DNA of 64,000 nucleotides from an uncultured Lachnospiraceae bacterium (GCA_934343915.1 CAKRIL010000008.1:22747-86746); one strand, 5' to 3'. Positions 43,571-52,536 are shown, counted from the stretch's first letter. Translations and numbers: made by a program. Notes: generated by a model from the letters alone, not told the origin.

Positions 43571-44416
43571 ATGCATTCACCACTTGAGATTGCAAGAAAT
43601 TTTGTCGAGATAGGTATACACAAGGTTAAGCTTTCGGCATGGAAAATGATGATACTCGGCTTCTTTGCGGGAATGTTCATAGGCTTTGCGGGGATTGCAT
43701 CGACAACGGCATCGGCAACCATCGCGTCGGCATCCGTTGCAAGACTTGTAAGTGCATGTGTCTTTCCTGCCGGAATGGCTATGGTGCTTGTGGCAGGAAG
43801 TGAGCTGTTCACGGGAAATAACCTGATTATAATAAGCGTACTTCAGAAAAAGACAAGTGTTGCGGGGATGTTAAAGAACTGGTTCTTCGTATTCCTCGGA
43901 AACTTTCTCGGAGCAGGCTTCGTTGCGGTTATGGTAGTGTATTCACATCTGCCTGACCTCTACGGAGGGCTGCTTGCGGAGAAGATGGTGGCAGCGGCAA
44001 TGTCCAGAGTGAATCAGAGCTTCCTTGAAGCTTTTATGAGAGGAATTCTCTGCAATATACTTGTATGTATCGCAGTATGGGCAGCGTTCGCGGCAAAGAG
44101 AGTGTCGGGAAAGCTTCTGATGAGCTTTTGGCCTGTAATGCTATTTGTGCTTTGCGGATTCGAACACAGCATTGCCGACATATATTTCGGTATTGCGGGA
44201 ATCGCAGCGGCAGGTGAGTATGGAATAGCGGCAGCAGGACTTAATTTTGGTTCCTTTTTGTTAAAAAATCTTCTGCCTGTAACTCTCGGCAACATAATCG
44301 GAGGTGCGGGAATTGTAGGAGTAGGTTACTGGCTTGTATACCTTCGTCATACTCCGCTCAGTCCTATGACCATCGAGGCAGAGCAGGAAGAGATTGACAT
44401 TGCGGAGGAGTACTAA
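43571..44416 (+). CDS. Formate/nitrite transporter (FNT) family channel
   Basis: 281-residue polytopic membrane protein with about six helices. Family marks: opening PLEIARNFVEIGIHKVKLS, AGSELFTGNNLII, RGILCNILVCIAVW and the central gating His in CGFEHSIADIY (near 199). FNT channels move formate, nitrite or hydrosulfide. In a fermenting anaerobe formate is a reasonable guess, but substrate cannot be read from sequence. The next gene starts 35 nt downstream. Confidence 0.93.
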   Translation: MHSPLEIARNFVEIGIHKVKLSAWKMMILGFFAGMFIGFAGIASTTASATIASASVARLVSACVFPAGMAMVLVAGSELFTGNNLIIISVLQKKTSVAGMLKNWFFVFLGNFLGAGFVAVMVVYSHLPDLYGGLLAEKMVAAAMSRVNQSFLEAFMRGILCNILVCIAVWAAFAAKRVSGKLLMSFWPVMLFVLCGFEHSIADIYFGIAGIAAAGEYGIAAAGLNFGSFLLKNLLPVTLGNIIGGAGIVGVGYWLVYLRHTPLSPMTIEAEQEEIDIAEEY

Positions 44417-44451
44417 TAAGGGGCGGAAGACCGCTCGGAAAGTAGGATTTT

Positions 44452-45243
44452 ATGACACAGTATTCATTTTTACAGATAGTTATGTTCTTTTTCGTCTACT
44501 GTTTTCTCGGATGGATATGGGAGACAAGCTATGTATCGATAAGAACGCATAAGTTCGTAAATCGAGGCTTTCTGCACGGACCGCTCATACCGATATACGG
44601 CTTCGGAGCAATGGCGATACTGTTCGCAACCCTGCCGGTGAAGGACAATCTGTGGCTTGTATTTATCTGCGGCATGCTTGGTGCATCCGTGTTAGAGCTT
44701 GTTACGGGATGCACGATGGAGGCTATATTCCATGTAAGATACTGGGATTACACCAATATTCCGACGAATATCAAGGGATATATCAGTCTGCCGACTTCTA
44801 TAGTATGGGGCTTTTTCTCGATACTTATGATTAAGTTCATTCACAATCCGATTGAGCATATGGTGCTTAGTCTTTCACAGACTGCGACGGAGGTGCTGAC
44901 CGTTATACTTGTCATGTTCGGAAGCATGGACCTCGGCGTATCAATCAGAGATGCTCTCGACTTGAAGGAGATATTAAAGCATATTTCCGAGATGCAGAGC
45001 GTTCAGCGTGCGCAGAAGCGTATGGATGTGATTGCGGCTGTTTTTGACAATGATATGGAGAATTTCAAGGAGAAGATAAGCAGCAGATTATCGGGTCTTG
45101 AAAAGGGTGAATTCAGAAGAATCAAGGGTCTCCTTGACCGTAACCCTTCCGCAAAGTCTACCAGATACTCTGATATGTTCGAAAGCTTTAAGAGTACAAT
45201 CAAGGAGCTTAAAAGGCCGGGCAAGAGCGAGGAAAATAAGTAG
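44452..45243 (+). CDS. CmpB-type (PF06541-like) membrane protein
   Basis: 263 residues with about five membrane helices in the first 170 residues (FVYCFLGWIWETSYVSI; RGFLHGPLIPIYGFGA; SVLELVTGCTMEAIF; WDYTNIPTNIKGYISLPTS) and a charged helical tail. These marks match the 'putative ABC transporter permease, CmpB' family, common in Clostridia and of unproven function. Its stop lies 2 nt from the end of the convergent small-protein gene. Confidence 0.85.
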   Translation: MTQYSFLQIVMFFFVYCFLGWIWETSYVSIRTHKFVNRGFLHGPLIPIYGFGAMAILFATLPVKDNLWLVFICGMLGASVLELVTGCTMEAIFHVRYWDYTNIPTNIKGYISLPTSIVWGFFSILMIKFIHNPIEHMVLSLSQTATEVLTVILVMFGSMDLGVSIRDALDLKEILKHISEMQSVQRAQKRMDVIAAVFDNDMENFKEKISSRLSGLEKGEFRRIKGLLDRNPSAKSTRYSDMFESFKSTIKELKRPGKSEENK

Positions 45244-45245
45244 TA

Positions 45246-45503
45246 TCACGCATTTTTCAGCATCTGCATGAAAAGGTCGAGCTTTCCCTGCTGTTCGGGG
45301 CTCATGTCGTTCCTTAAAATATTAATGATGGCATTGGTTTCATCCTGTGTGAAGCTGATGCCTTCTTTTTTTGCCTTGTTGGATACCGCGAGCAGAAGCG
45401 GAAGCATTTCATCAGAACCTCTCCCTCTTGCTATATTTGCAAAATTATTGATGAGTGCTGCTTTTCTCGGGTCAAGCCCTTCTGTGATATGTGCTGTATC
45501 CAT
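45246..45503 (-). CDS. Small helical protein, 85 aa, paralogous to the next gene
   Basis: ATG 45503 chosen because AAGGAG lies 8 nt upstream. The C-terminus INILRNDMSPEQQGKLDLFM has the same pattern as SELKSYCSPEEQKQLDMMI in the neighbouring 192-residue protein, so the two share a small helical module. No signal peptide. I do not recognise a function; clustering with Cys-rich proteins suggests a spore or surface layer role, which is a guess. Confidence 0.75.
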   Translation of the reverse strand: MDTAHITEGLDPRKAALINNFANIARGRGSDEMLPLLLAVSNKAKKEGISFTQDETNAIINILRNDMSPEQQGKLDLFMQMLKNA

Positions 45504-45593
45504 GTGGATGCTCCTTTCATAATAAAACAAAAACGTTAAGGTTGAAATTCAGGTTAGAAAATTCCTATGTACATTAATTAATTCGGCAGTACA

Positions 45594-46172
45594 TCATAGT
45601 AAATCCTCGAATTTGCGGCACATTGAGAGCTGTTCCGGCGATAGTACGCCTGAAAGCATGTCGATTGGCGATGGCGGAGGCGGAGGACAGGGCGGCTTCG
45701 GAGGCGGACATTTATCAGGTTGTTTGCCGTCCGGCTTGCAGTCACATGGCTTGCCGGTGCATGGATTACAGTTGCATGGCTGCGGCTTGTGCGGAGGCTT
45801 ATCTCCGGGCGGTGGAGGCGGAGGAGGAGCACAGCAGCTGCCCGAGGCGAGTGCCGCCTGAAGCTTCTGAGCCTTAATCATGCCTATCATCATATCAAGC
45901 TGTTTTTGTTCCTCAGGGGAACAGTAGCTCTTTAATTCCGAGAGCATATCGCTGCCGCAGCACGGCTTAAAGGCGCACGCCGGAATCCTGTTATGATTAA
46001 AAAAGTCAAGTGTCATATTAAACTCAATAATGCGCACCATCAGACCGAACATCCTCTGCTGGGATGGCTCCAAAAACGGGATGAGAGCCTTCAAAAGCTG
46101 TGTGCTTCTTCCGATGGTGCGCTCATCAAATTCAGTTTGAATAATTGTCTGATGCGGCGGTTTTGGAGGCAT
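45594..46172 (-). CDS. Pro/Cys-rich protein with repeated SPEQ helical modules
   Basis: 192 residues from ATG 46172, preceded by AAGGA; an upstream TTG at 46208 has no SD and sits next to a TATAAT-like box. Contains three copies of a short motif ending in PSQQ/SPEEQ/SPEQ (FLEPSQQRMFGLM; YCSPEEQKQLDMM; VLSPEQLSMCRKF), the last two split by a proline run and a Cys/Pro/Lys-rich stretch (NCNPCTGKPCDCKPDGK). Twelve or so cysteines suggest cross-linking or metal binding. Function unknown; compatible with a spore coat protein. Confidence 0.72.
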   Translation of the reverse strand: MPPKPPHQTIIQTEFDERTIGRSTQLLKALIPFLEPSQQRMFGLMVRIIEFNMTLDFFNHNRIPACAFKPCCGSDMLSELKSYCSPEEQKQLDMMIGMIKAQKLQAALASGSCCAPPPPPPPGDKPPHKPQPCNCNPCTGKPCDCKPDGKQPDKCPPPKPPCPPPPPSPIDMLSGVLSPEQLSMCRKFEDLL

Positions 46173-46290
46173 GCGGATGTCCTTCGCTGTATTCGAGTCC
46201 GTTATCAATAAATTATATGCACAATGAGGTAAGATATGAGCGGGGAATGGAAATATAGTTTGAAAAGCGGATATTTAATGGCGAAAATTT

Positions 46291-46321
46291 AAGCAGGGGT
46301 GTTGACATGACACCCCTGCTT
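46291..46321. terminator. Hairpin terminator between the minus-strand small genes
   Basis: A 12-bp stem (AAGCAGGGGTGT / ACACCCCTGCTT) with a 7-nt loop, located 16 nt after the stop of the Cys/Gly-rich gene; T tract is weak on the minus strand. Confidence 0.7.
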
Positions 46322-46337
46322 TTGTGGATGCTTCCGA

Positions 46338-46598
46338 TTAGAAGCCGCATCCGCCTCCGCAGAATAAGAGGATGAGAATTAACCAGATACAACTGTTGTT
46401 GCATCCACCGTTGCCGCCGCATCCACAGTCGTCACCGCCGCATCCGAAGACATTGGAGAGACCTGTTCCGTTGCCGTTGCCACAGAGACAGGAGAGGAGA
46501 ATTATCCAGATGATAATGTTGCAGCTGTTGCATCCTCCGTTGTTAGAATTGCCGCATCCGCCATTGCATCCGCAGTTAGTTGCTGCTAAATCGCTCAC
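46338..46598 (-). CDS. Cys/Gly-rich small protein, chorion class HCB13-like
   Basis: 86 residues starting at GTG 46598 with GGAGG 9 nt upstream. Opens MSDLAATNCGCNGGCG and ends LILILLFCGGGCGF, with two hydrophobic stretches (IIIWIILLSCLCG; SCIWLILILLFCGG) between Asn/Gly/Cys-rich segments. I recall similar Lachnospiraceae proteins annotated as 'chorion class high-cysteine HCB protein 13'. Function unproven; small Cys-rich hydrophobic proteins of this type are often suspected to be spore- or envelope-associated. Confidence 0.8.
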   Translation of the reverse strand: MSDLAATNCGCNGGCGNSNNGGCNSCNIIIWIILLSCLCGNGNGTGLSNVFGCGGDDCGCGGNGGCNNSCIWLILILLFCGGGCGF

Positions 46599-46669
46599 TA
46601 TTTTGTTCCTCCGAAAACTTTATACACTTCATAATATGACGAAGAGGGGAATGTGTTACAAATCTTCTC

Positions 46670-46698
46670 TTGTTTTTTTAGTCTTGTTATTGTATGAT
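46670..46698 (+). promoter_or_regulatory. Predicted promoter of icd
   Basis: TTGTTT, 17 nt, TATGAT, about 40 nt ahead of the icd start. Confidence 0.5.
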
Positions 46699-46742
46699 AC
46701 AAGAAAAACAGCCGTGGACGGCGTACACAGATGGAGGACTTT

Positions 46743-47951
46743 ATGGATAAGATTAAGATGACAACACCTCTTGTGGAGATGGACGGAGATGAGATGACAA
46801 GAGTACTCTGGAAGGAGATTAAGGAGGAGCTCTTACTTCCTTTTGTCGACCTTAACACAGAGTATTTTGATTTGGGTCTTGAATATAGAAATGAGACTGA
46901 CGACCAGGTTACCGTAGATGCTGCCATGGCTACGAAGAAGTACGGAGTTGCCGTTAAGTGTGCCACAATCACGCCTAATGCGGCGAGAATGACGGAATAT
47001 AATCTCAAGGAGATGTGGAAGAGCCCTAACGGAACAATCCGTTCCATTCTTGACGGAACAGTATTCCGTGCTCCGATTATTGTGAACGGAATTGAGCCGC
47101 TTGTGAAGAACTGGAAGAAGCCTATTACGATTGCAAGACATGCTTACGGTGATGTGTACAAGGCTGTCGAGATGAAGGTTCCTGGTGCGGGAAAGGCGGA
47201 GCTTGTATACACTGACGCGGAAGGCAATGAGAAGAGAGAGACTATCCATGAATTCAAGGGCTCGGGCGTTATACAGGGTATGCACAATGTCGATGCTTCC
47301 ATAGAGAGCTTTGCAAGAAGCTGCTTTAACTATGCACTTGATACGAAGCAGGATGTATGGTTCGCGACCAAGGATACGATATCCAAGAAGTATGACCACA
47401 CATTTAAGGATATTTTTGCTGAGATATTTAAGAATGAGTATGAGGAAAAGTTCAAGGCGGCAGGAATAGAGTATTTCTATACACTTATCGATGACGCTGT
47501 GGCTCGAGTTATCCGTTCTGAGGGAGGATATATCTGGGCATGCAAGAACTATGACGGAGATGTAATGAGTGATATGGTTGCGACGGCATTCGGTTCGCTT
47601 TCCATGATGACATCGGTGCTTGTATCTCCACAGGGCTACTATGAGTATGAGGCTGCACATGGAACTGTTCAGCGCCATTACTACCGTTATCTTAAGGGCG
47701 AGCAGACTTCAACGAACCCTATCGCAACCATATTTGCATGGACGGGAGCTCTCAGAAAGAGAGGAGAGCTAGATAATATTCCTGAGCTCATGCAGTTCGC
47801 AGATAAGCTTGAGAAGGCTACAATCGCAACGGTTGAGGGTGGTCAGATGACAGGTGACCTTGCGCTCATTACTTCGATTAAAGATGCTAAGACATTGAAC
47901 AGCGTGGATTTTATCAAGGCGATTCGTTCCACACTTGAGGCTATGCTTTAG
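46743..47951 (+). CDS. icd: NADP-dependent isocitrate dehydrogenase, eukaryote-like subfamily
   Basis: 402 residues from ATG 46743 (TGGAGGA upstream). Converts isocitrate to 2-oxoglutarate and CO2, supplying carbon for glutamate. Belongs to the type II homodimeric group found in eukaryotes and some bacteria: VEMDGDEMTRVLWKEIKE, CATITPNAARMTEYNLKEMWKSPNGTIR, RHAYGDVYKA and YEAAHGTVQRHYYRYLKGEQTSTNPIA. No citrate synthase or aconitase is adjacent. Confidence 0.96.
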   Translation: MDKIKMTTPLVEMDGDEMTRVLWKEIKEELLLPFVDLNTEYFDLGLEYRNETDDQVTVDAAMATKKYGVAVKCATITPNAARMTEYNLKEMWKSPNGTIRSILDGTVFRAPIIVNGIEPLVKNWKKPITIARHAYGDVYKAVEMKVPGAGKAELVYTDAEGNEKRETIHEFKGSGVIQGMHNVDASIESFARSCFNYALDTKQDVWFATKDTISKKYDHTFKDIFAEIFKNEYEEKFKAAGIEYFYTLIDDAVARVIRSEGGYIWACKNYDGDVMSDMVATAFGSLSMMTSVLVSPQGYYEYEAAHGTVQRHYYRYLKGEQTSTNPIATIFAWTGALRKRGELDNIPELMQFADKLEKATIATVEGGQMTGDLALITSIKDAKTLNSVDFIKAIRSTLEAML

Positions 47952-47974
47952 GAAAAGGTATCGGTGTACGGATT

Positions 47975-48766
47975 ATGATTAAGCTTATACTAAGTGATGT
48001 CGACGGCACTCTTCTTCGCAGAGGAGAGGGTGCTTTTGACGAGCGTGTATTTGAAGTTATAGAAGGTCTGCATGCAAGGGGAATACGATTTGCGGCGGCG
48101 AGTGGAAGAGGCTATGCCGACCTTAATCGTCTGTTTGCTCCTGTAAGGGATAAGATGGCTTTTGTATGCAGTGACGGAGCGATGACCATAAGTGATGGGG
48201 AAGTGCTTGAGATTAATTCAATGGACAGAACGGATGTAAAGGCACTTGTCAACGATATTACAGCCACGGACGGCTGTGAGTTCCTGCTATATGGACGAGA
48301 GAAGCTATACATACATCCTAAGACCTCGGAATATGAGAAGTTCATTGTTGGACGATATGGGGACAACATTGTGTACACGGATGATGTCGATAACATAGAT
48401 GATGACTTTCTGAAGCTTTCGGTGTACTCCGGGAACGGTGTGGAAGCATGCAGCAATCACTTTGAAAAGAGATGGTGTACCACATTCGGACTTGTATATA
48501 ATGCCAACAACTGGATGGAATTCGTCGCTGACGGAATCTGCAAGGTGTCAGGAGTTAAGGCACTTTGCGGCAAGTACGGAATTGGCATGGATGAGGTTAT
48601 GGCATTCGGCGACGGCGGCAATGATATAAGACTTCTTGAAACAGTTGCCTATGGTTATGCCATGGACTATGCGCCTGATGCGGTGAAGGCTGCGGCAGGA
48701 TATGAGACAGAGGATGTTATGGAGACCATACGCAGAGAAGTGCTTCGGGAGAAGAATTATATGTAA
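47975..48766 (+). CDS. Cof-type HAD-superfamily phosphatase
   Basis: 263 residues with HAD motif I SDVDGTLLRRG near the N-terminus, motif II AASGRG, and motif III/IV GIGMDEVMAFGDGGNDIRLLE. The C2-type cap lies between motifs II and III. Such proteins dephosphorylate sugar phosphates, PLP or FMN; substrate cannot be told here. The SD is weak. It follows icd by 23 nt. Confidence 0.92.
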   Translation: MIKLILSDVDGTLLRRGEGAFDERVFEVIEGLHARGIRFAAASGRGYADLNRLFAPVRDKMAFVCSDGAMTISDGEVLEINSMDRTDVKALVNDITATDGCEFLLYGREKLYIHPKTSEYEKFIVGRYGDNIVYTDDVDNIDDDFLKLSVYSGNGVEACSNHFEKRWCTTFGLVYNANNWMEFVADGICKVSGVKALCGKYGIGMDEVMAFGDGGNDIRLLETVAYGYAMDYAPDAVKAAAGYETEDVMETIRREVLREKNYM

Positions 48767-48849
48767 GACTGCGGTTATATTGGCTGTTTCCATTTATCTG
48801 TATTTCATGACTGGGACTGGTAAGCATTAACCGATGTGAAAATTCGGGG

Positions 48850-48878
48850 TTGACAGAAGTTTTTTTTTGAAATATACT
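48850..48878 (+). promoter_or_regulatory. Promoter of the thrS T-box leader
   Basis: Consensus TTGACA, 17 nt, TATACT; transcript start near 48885. Confidence 0.8.
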
Positions 48879-48884
48879 TTTGAC

Positions 48885-49137
48885 TAAAGCGTTGATGAGA
48901 AGAGTACCGGGATAAGTTTTTTTCAGAGAGAGACACATTCGGTGTGAGTGCCTTAGAATACTGTTTCGGGAAGACCACCTCTGAGCTGCCCCAATAAGGC
49001 ACGTTGATTACGTTATAATCACAATGAGAGATTTTTCGTGAATATGGATGTGTTTGCGAAGAATAATAAGGGTGGAACCGCGGATTAGATTTATTCGCCC
49101 CTTATACAGATGGAAAGCCACTGTATAAGGGGCTTTA
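48885..49137 (+). ncRNA. T-box riboswitch, threonine-specific
   Basis: Leader of about 250 nt before thrS with the T-box sequence AAGGGTGGAACCGCGG at 49068-49083 followed by a terminator. Stem I shows the AGTA-GA region (GAAGAGTACCGGGATAAG) and, on its 3' side, GGGAAGACCACCTCTGAGC, where ACC is the likely threonine specifier codon. Uncharged tRNA-Thr would stabilise the antiterminator and switch thrS on. Confidence 0.93.
49097..49137 (+). terminator. T-box terminator of thrS
   Basis: A perfect 13-bp stem (GCCCCTTATACAG / CTGTATAAGGGGC) with an 11-nt loop and a TTTATT tail. Confidence 0.92.
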
Positions 49138-49182
49138 TTCTGCATATTTTATTAATTTAACTCATTAAAGGAGAATTTTAAA

Positions 49183-50958
49183 ATGGTAGATTTTAAGGAA
49201 GACGAGAGATTAAACACACTCAATCATTCCTGCGCACATGTTATGGCACAGGCTGTTAAGCATCTTTACCCTAATGCGAAGTTCTGGGTAGGACCTGTTG
49301 TTAAGGAGGGCTTCTACTATGATATCGACCTTGGCGATGTTGCGGTAAATGATGAGATAATTGCTGCGATTGAAAAAGAGATGAAGAAGGTCTGCAAGGA
49401 AGGCAAGAAGATTTTCAGAAGAGAAGTAACCAAGGCAGAAGCACTCGAGATGTTCAAGGATGACATGTATAAGCTTGACCTTATCAACGGACTTGAGGAT
49501 GGTAATATTACAGTGTATGATCAGGGAGATTTTACAGACCTCTGCCGCGGACCTCATGTTGATAACACTAAGCTCTGCAAGAACTTTAAGCTTATAAAGT
49601 ATTCAGGCGTATATTGGAAGGGCGATGCTAACAATCATGTTATGCAGAGAATATACGGCGTATGCTTCCCTACACCGGAGGAGCTTGAGGAGCATCTTAA
49701 GCTGCTTGAGGAGGCTAAGGAGCGTGACCACAGAAAGATTGGCAAGGAAATGGAAATCTTCATGACGGACGACCTCATCGGACGTGGACTTCCTATGTTC
49801 TTACCTAAGGGATATACTGTATGGCAGGAGCTTGAGAACTACATCAAGGCTAAGGAGAGAAAGCTCGGCTACCTTCACGTTATGACACCATGTGTAGGTA
49901 CAGTGAACCTCTATAAGACTTCAGGTCACTGGGATCACTATAAGGAGAACATGTTCCCGGCTATGGAGGTTGAGGGAGAGTCATTCGTACTCAGACCTAT
50001 GAACTGTCCACACCATATGATGATATATGCTAACAGAATGCACTCCTACAAGGATCTGCCTATAAGAATCGGTGAGATTGCTCATGATTTCAGATTCGAG
50101 GCGAGCGGTACACTCAAGGGTATTGAGAGGGGAAGACATTTCTGCCAGAACGACGCACATCTTTTCGTTACACCTGAGCAGATTGAATCAGAGTTCTCTA
50201 AGGTTGTAGACCTCATATTTGATACCTACAAGGATTTCGGAATTACGGATTACAGATGTGTACTTTCACTCAGAGACCCTGAGGATAAGGTTAAGTACCA
50301 CGATGATGATGAGATGTGGAACAATGCAGAGAACGCTCTCAGAAAGGTATTAAATGACCTTGGCATTGAGTACACTGAGGAGATTGGCGAGGCAGCATTC
50401 TACGGACCTAAGCTTGATGTAAATGTTAAGCCTGCAATCGGCAACGAGTACACACTTTCAACATGCCAGCTTGATTTCTGTCTCCCGGCTAAGTTCAACC
50501 TGACATATATTGACAAGGACGGTCAGAAGAAGACTCCTGTTGTTCTTCACAGAGCAATCCTTGGCTCACTTGACAGATTCATGGCTTACATTCTTGAGGA
50601 GACTAAGGGTAATCTTCCTCTTTGGCTTGCACCTGTACAGGCAGTTATCCTTCCTGTTAAGAATGAGGATGAGGAGCTTAATGCATATTCTCATGAACTC
50701 TACGATTTCCTTGCAAATAACGGAATCAGAGTTGAGCTTGATGAGAGAGGTGAGAAGCTCGGCTACAGAGTAAGAGAAGCACAGGTTAAGAAGGTGCCTT
50801 ACCTCATTATCGTTGGCAAGAATGAGGCAAATGACGGAACTGTAAGTTACAGACTTCACGGAGAGCAGAACTCAACAACAGTATCCAAGGATGATTTCCT
50901 TGCAATGTTAAAGGATGAGATTGCGACAAAGAAGCTCAATCCGGCTGCAGCTAAATAA
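49183..50958 (+). CDS. thrS: Threonyl-tRNA synthetase lacking the TGS domain
   Basis: 591 residues. The protein starts directly at the editing domain (NHSCAHVMAQAVKHLYP, zinc ligand HxxxH) and lacks the N-terminal TGS domain of about 60 residues found in most bacterial enzymes. Editing-domain LCRGPHV and class II core motifs (PMNCPHHMMIY, GEIAHDFRFEASGTLKGIERGRHF, TCQLDFCLP, HRAILGSLDRFMA) and the C-terminal anticodon-binding domain are intact. Controlled by the upstream T-box. GGAG site present. Confidence 0.96.
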   Translation: MVDFKEDERLNTLNHSCAHVMAQAVKHLYPNAKFWVGPVVKEGFYYDIDLGDVAVNDEIIAAIEKEMKKVCKEGKKIFRREVTKAEALEMFKDDMYKLDLINGLEDGNITVYDQGDFTDLCRGPHVDNTKLCKNFKLIKYSGVYWKGDANNHVMQRIYGVCFPTPEELEEHLKLLEEAKERDHRKIGKEMEIFMTDDLIGRGLPMFLPKGYTVWQELENYIKAKERKLGYLHVMTPCVGTVNLYKTSGHWDHYKENMFPAMEVEGESFVLRPMNCPHHMMIYANRMHSYKDLPIRIGEIAHDFRFEASGTLKGIERGRHFCQNDAHLFVTPEQIESEFSKVVDLIFDTYKDFGITDYRCVLSLRDPEDKVKYHDDDEMWNNAENALRKVLNDLGIEYTEEIGEAAFYGPKLDVNVKPAIGNEYTLSTCQLDFCLPAKFNLTYIDKDGQKKTPVVLHRAILGSLDRFMAYILEETKGNLPLWLAPVQAVILPVKNEDEELNAYSHELYDFLANNGIRVELDERGEKLGYRVREAQVKKVPYLIIVGKNEANDGTVSYRLHGEQNSTTVSKDDFLAMLKDEIATKKLNPAAAK

Positions 50959-50978
50959 AGAAAAAATGTAATATTTAG

Positions 50979-51040
50979 AAAGACCTTCGAGGTTATAGAT
51001 ATGTTCCACGTTGGAGACATAGCAGCTTCGGAGGTCTTTT
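50979..51040 (+). terminator. Long branched terminator after thrS
   Basis: AAAGACCTTCGAG pairs with CTTCGGAGGTCTTT and encloses an inner ATGTTCCA/TGGAGACAT hairpin, followed by a T run that abuts the truA SD region; some read-through into truA is possible. Confidence 0.7.
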
Positions 51041-51057
51041 ATGTGAATGGAGATAGA

Positions 51058-51816
51058 ATGATTATCAATTACAAAATAATTCTGCAATACGATGGCACGC
51101 GTTACAACGGCTGGCAGAAGCAGGGAAACACTAAAAATACCATACAGGGGAAAATAGAGGAGACACTTGCTAAGTATTTTGATCAGGAAATAGAACTTCA
51201 CGGCTCAGGAAGAACCGATGCCGGTGTCCATGCAGTGGGGCAGGTGGCTAATTTCAAGGTTGATTATAAGACAGAAAAAACAGATGAACAAATAAAAGAT
51301 GAACTCAATTCCTTCCTGCCGGAGGATATAAAGATAGTCAGTCTTGAGCAGGCTGACAGCCGCTTTCATGCAAGACTTAATGCAACGGAAAAGGAATATC
51401 GTTATTATATAAGTCTTGATAAAAAGAGGGATGTGTTCACAAGAAAGTATAGGGCAGTGCTCGGGCATCCGGAGAAGCTGGATGCTGAGAGGATGAAGTC
51501 AGCCTCAGCTAAGCTTATTGGAGAGCATGATTTTCAGGGATTTTCAGATAATAAATCCAAAAAGAGCACGATAAGGCGGATTGACAGCATACAGTTTGTA
51601 ATGCATAATCGCAGCGGAGAATATATGGAGATTATTTTCTGCGGAAACGGTTTTTTATATCACACAGTAAGGCTTATTGTCGGTACATTGCTGGCTGTTG
51701 GAATGGGAGAAGCCGATGAAGGGATTATAGATGAGATTTTTGACAGCCGTGACAGGAGAAAGGTTCCTTATATGGCTCCGGCGGAAGGCTTATTCTTATA
51801 TAGTGTGGAGTATTGA
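51058..51816 (+). CDS. truA: tRNA pseudouridine(38-40) synthase TruA
   Basis: 252 residues from ATG 51058 (GGAG 5 nt upstream). Makes pseudouridine at positions 38-40 of many tRNAs. Marks: YDGTRYNGWQKQGN, catalytic Asp in GSGRTDAGVHAVGQ (near 54), FHARLNATEKEYRYYI and FLYHTVRLIVGTLLAVG. Full length. A longer in-frame reading from 51001 falls inside the thrS terminator and is unlikely. Confidence 0.95.
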   Translation: MIINYKIILQYDGTRYNGWQKQGNTKNTIQGKIEETLAKYFDQEIELHGSGRTDAGVHAVGQVANFKVDYKTEKTDEQIKDELNSFLPEDIKIVSLEQADSRFHARLNATEKEYRYYISLDKKRDVFTRKYRAVLGHPEKLDAERMKSASAKLIGEHDFQGFSDNKSKKSTIRRIDSIQFVMHNRSGEYMEIIFCGNGFLYHTVRLIVGTLLAVGMGEADEGIIDEIFDSRDRRKVPYMAPAEGLFLYSVEY

Positions 51817-51894
51817 TACATATTATGTAGATGTAAAACATCCGGTGTCAATACATAGAACTTTGCAATTACATACATAATGGAGGTGAACATA

Positions 51895-52464
51895 ATGGAC
51901 AGCACAGGTTATGCAAAATTGGAGAAAAATCTTATAGATATTATCAGGGAACAGCAGATAAAGCTCGGATATTGCAGTGAGGATGTAAGGCTGTACTATC
52001 CGCTGTCGTCACTCAACCATTTTTTTGATACAGAGGATGATGCAGAGACTATGCTTGATAGGCTGGCAGTTAAACAGCTTCCTGATGAATTTAAGGAAAA
52101 GTTGGGAACTGTCGAGGTGACTCAGAAGAATGGACGTTTCTGCTTCCTTATTCCGAAGGAAGGTGGAAAATATGTGCATGAAAATGCTGCATCGGACAGG
52201 TTTCTTGGTGAACTCATTGAATATGTCGGCGGACATGACTGCACAATGCAGGGAGTGTTCGATTTGTTTCACAAGTACTCAGAACATGTGGTTATTGAGA
52301 AGGCGAAGGATGATGAGTTCGACTATGTGGTGCATTTTGAATACACGGCAGATGACGATAATCCGGACGTGAGTGGTGATGAATATTATTACTGCTTCAA
52401 GGATGAGGGCTGCCATATAATATATCATAGATTTCTTCCGGAGGATTACAGGGACTTGTTTTGA
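51895..52464 (+). CDS. DUF3877 family protein
   Basis: 189 residues from ATG 51895 (GGAGGTGA 4 nt upstream). A soluble, acidic protein; stretches such as IREQQIKLGYCSEDVRLYYPLSSL and YYCFKDEGCHIIYHRFLPEDY match what I remember of the DUF3877 family, which is confined to Clostridia and has no known function. Single gene with its own terminator. Confidence 0.75.
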   Translation: MDSTGYAKLEKNLIDIIREQQIKLGYCSEDVRLYYPLSSLNHFFDTEDDAETMLDRLAVKQLPDEFKEKLGTVEVTQKNGRFCFLIPKEGGKYVHENAASDRFLGELIEYVGGHDCTMQGVFDLFHKYSEHVVIEKAKDDEFDYVVHFEYTADDDNPDVSGDEYYYCFKDEGCHIIYHRFLPEDYRDLF

Positions 52465-52485
52465 TACAGGTTCCTGTATTTTTAT
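52464..52485 (+). terminator. Intrinsic terminator after the DUF3877 gene
   Basis: ATACAG-GTTC-CTGTAT hairpin followed by TTTTTATT. Confidence 0.7.
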
Positions 52486-52514
52486 TATGATAAACAGTTT
52501 ATTACACATATGCC

Positions 52515-52536
52515 ATTGTAAATGCATGCTTACAAT
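52515..52536. promoter_or_regulatory. Inverted repeat ATTGTAA-N8-TTACAAT over the regulator promoter
   Basis: The repeat covers the -35 box and spacer of the regulator promoter. The same two half-sites recur in inverted order at 54640 and 54676 between the peptide and hydrolase genes, with the spacing larger by 21 bp, about two helical turns. Candidate autoregulatory operator. Confidence 0.5.

Noticed and set aside
45613..45935. Gly-rich and Cys-rich plus-strand frames
   Set aside because: Complements of the Pro/Cys-rich minus-strand gene; no SD and low-complexity translation caused by proline codons.
51001..51057. N-terminal extension of truA from 51001
   Set aside because: It would start inside the thrS terminator hairpin and lacks the family N-terminus; ATG 51058 has a proper SD.
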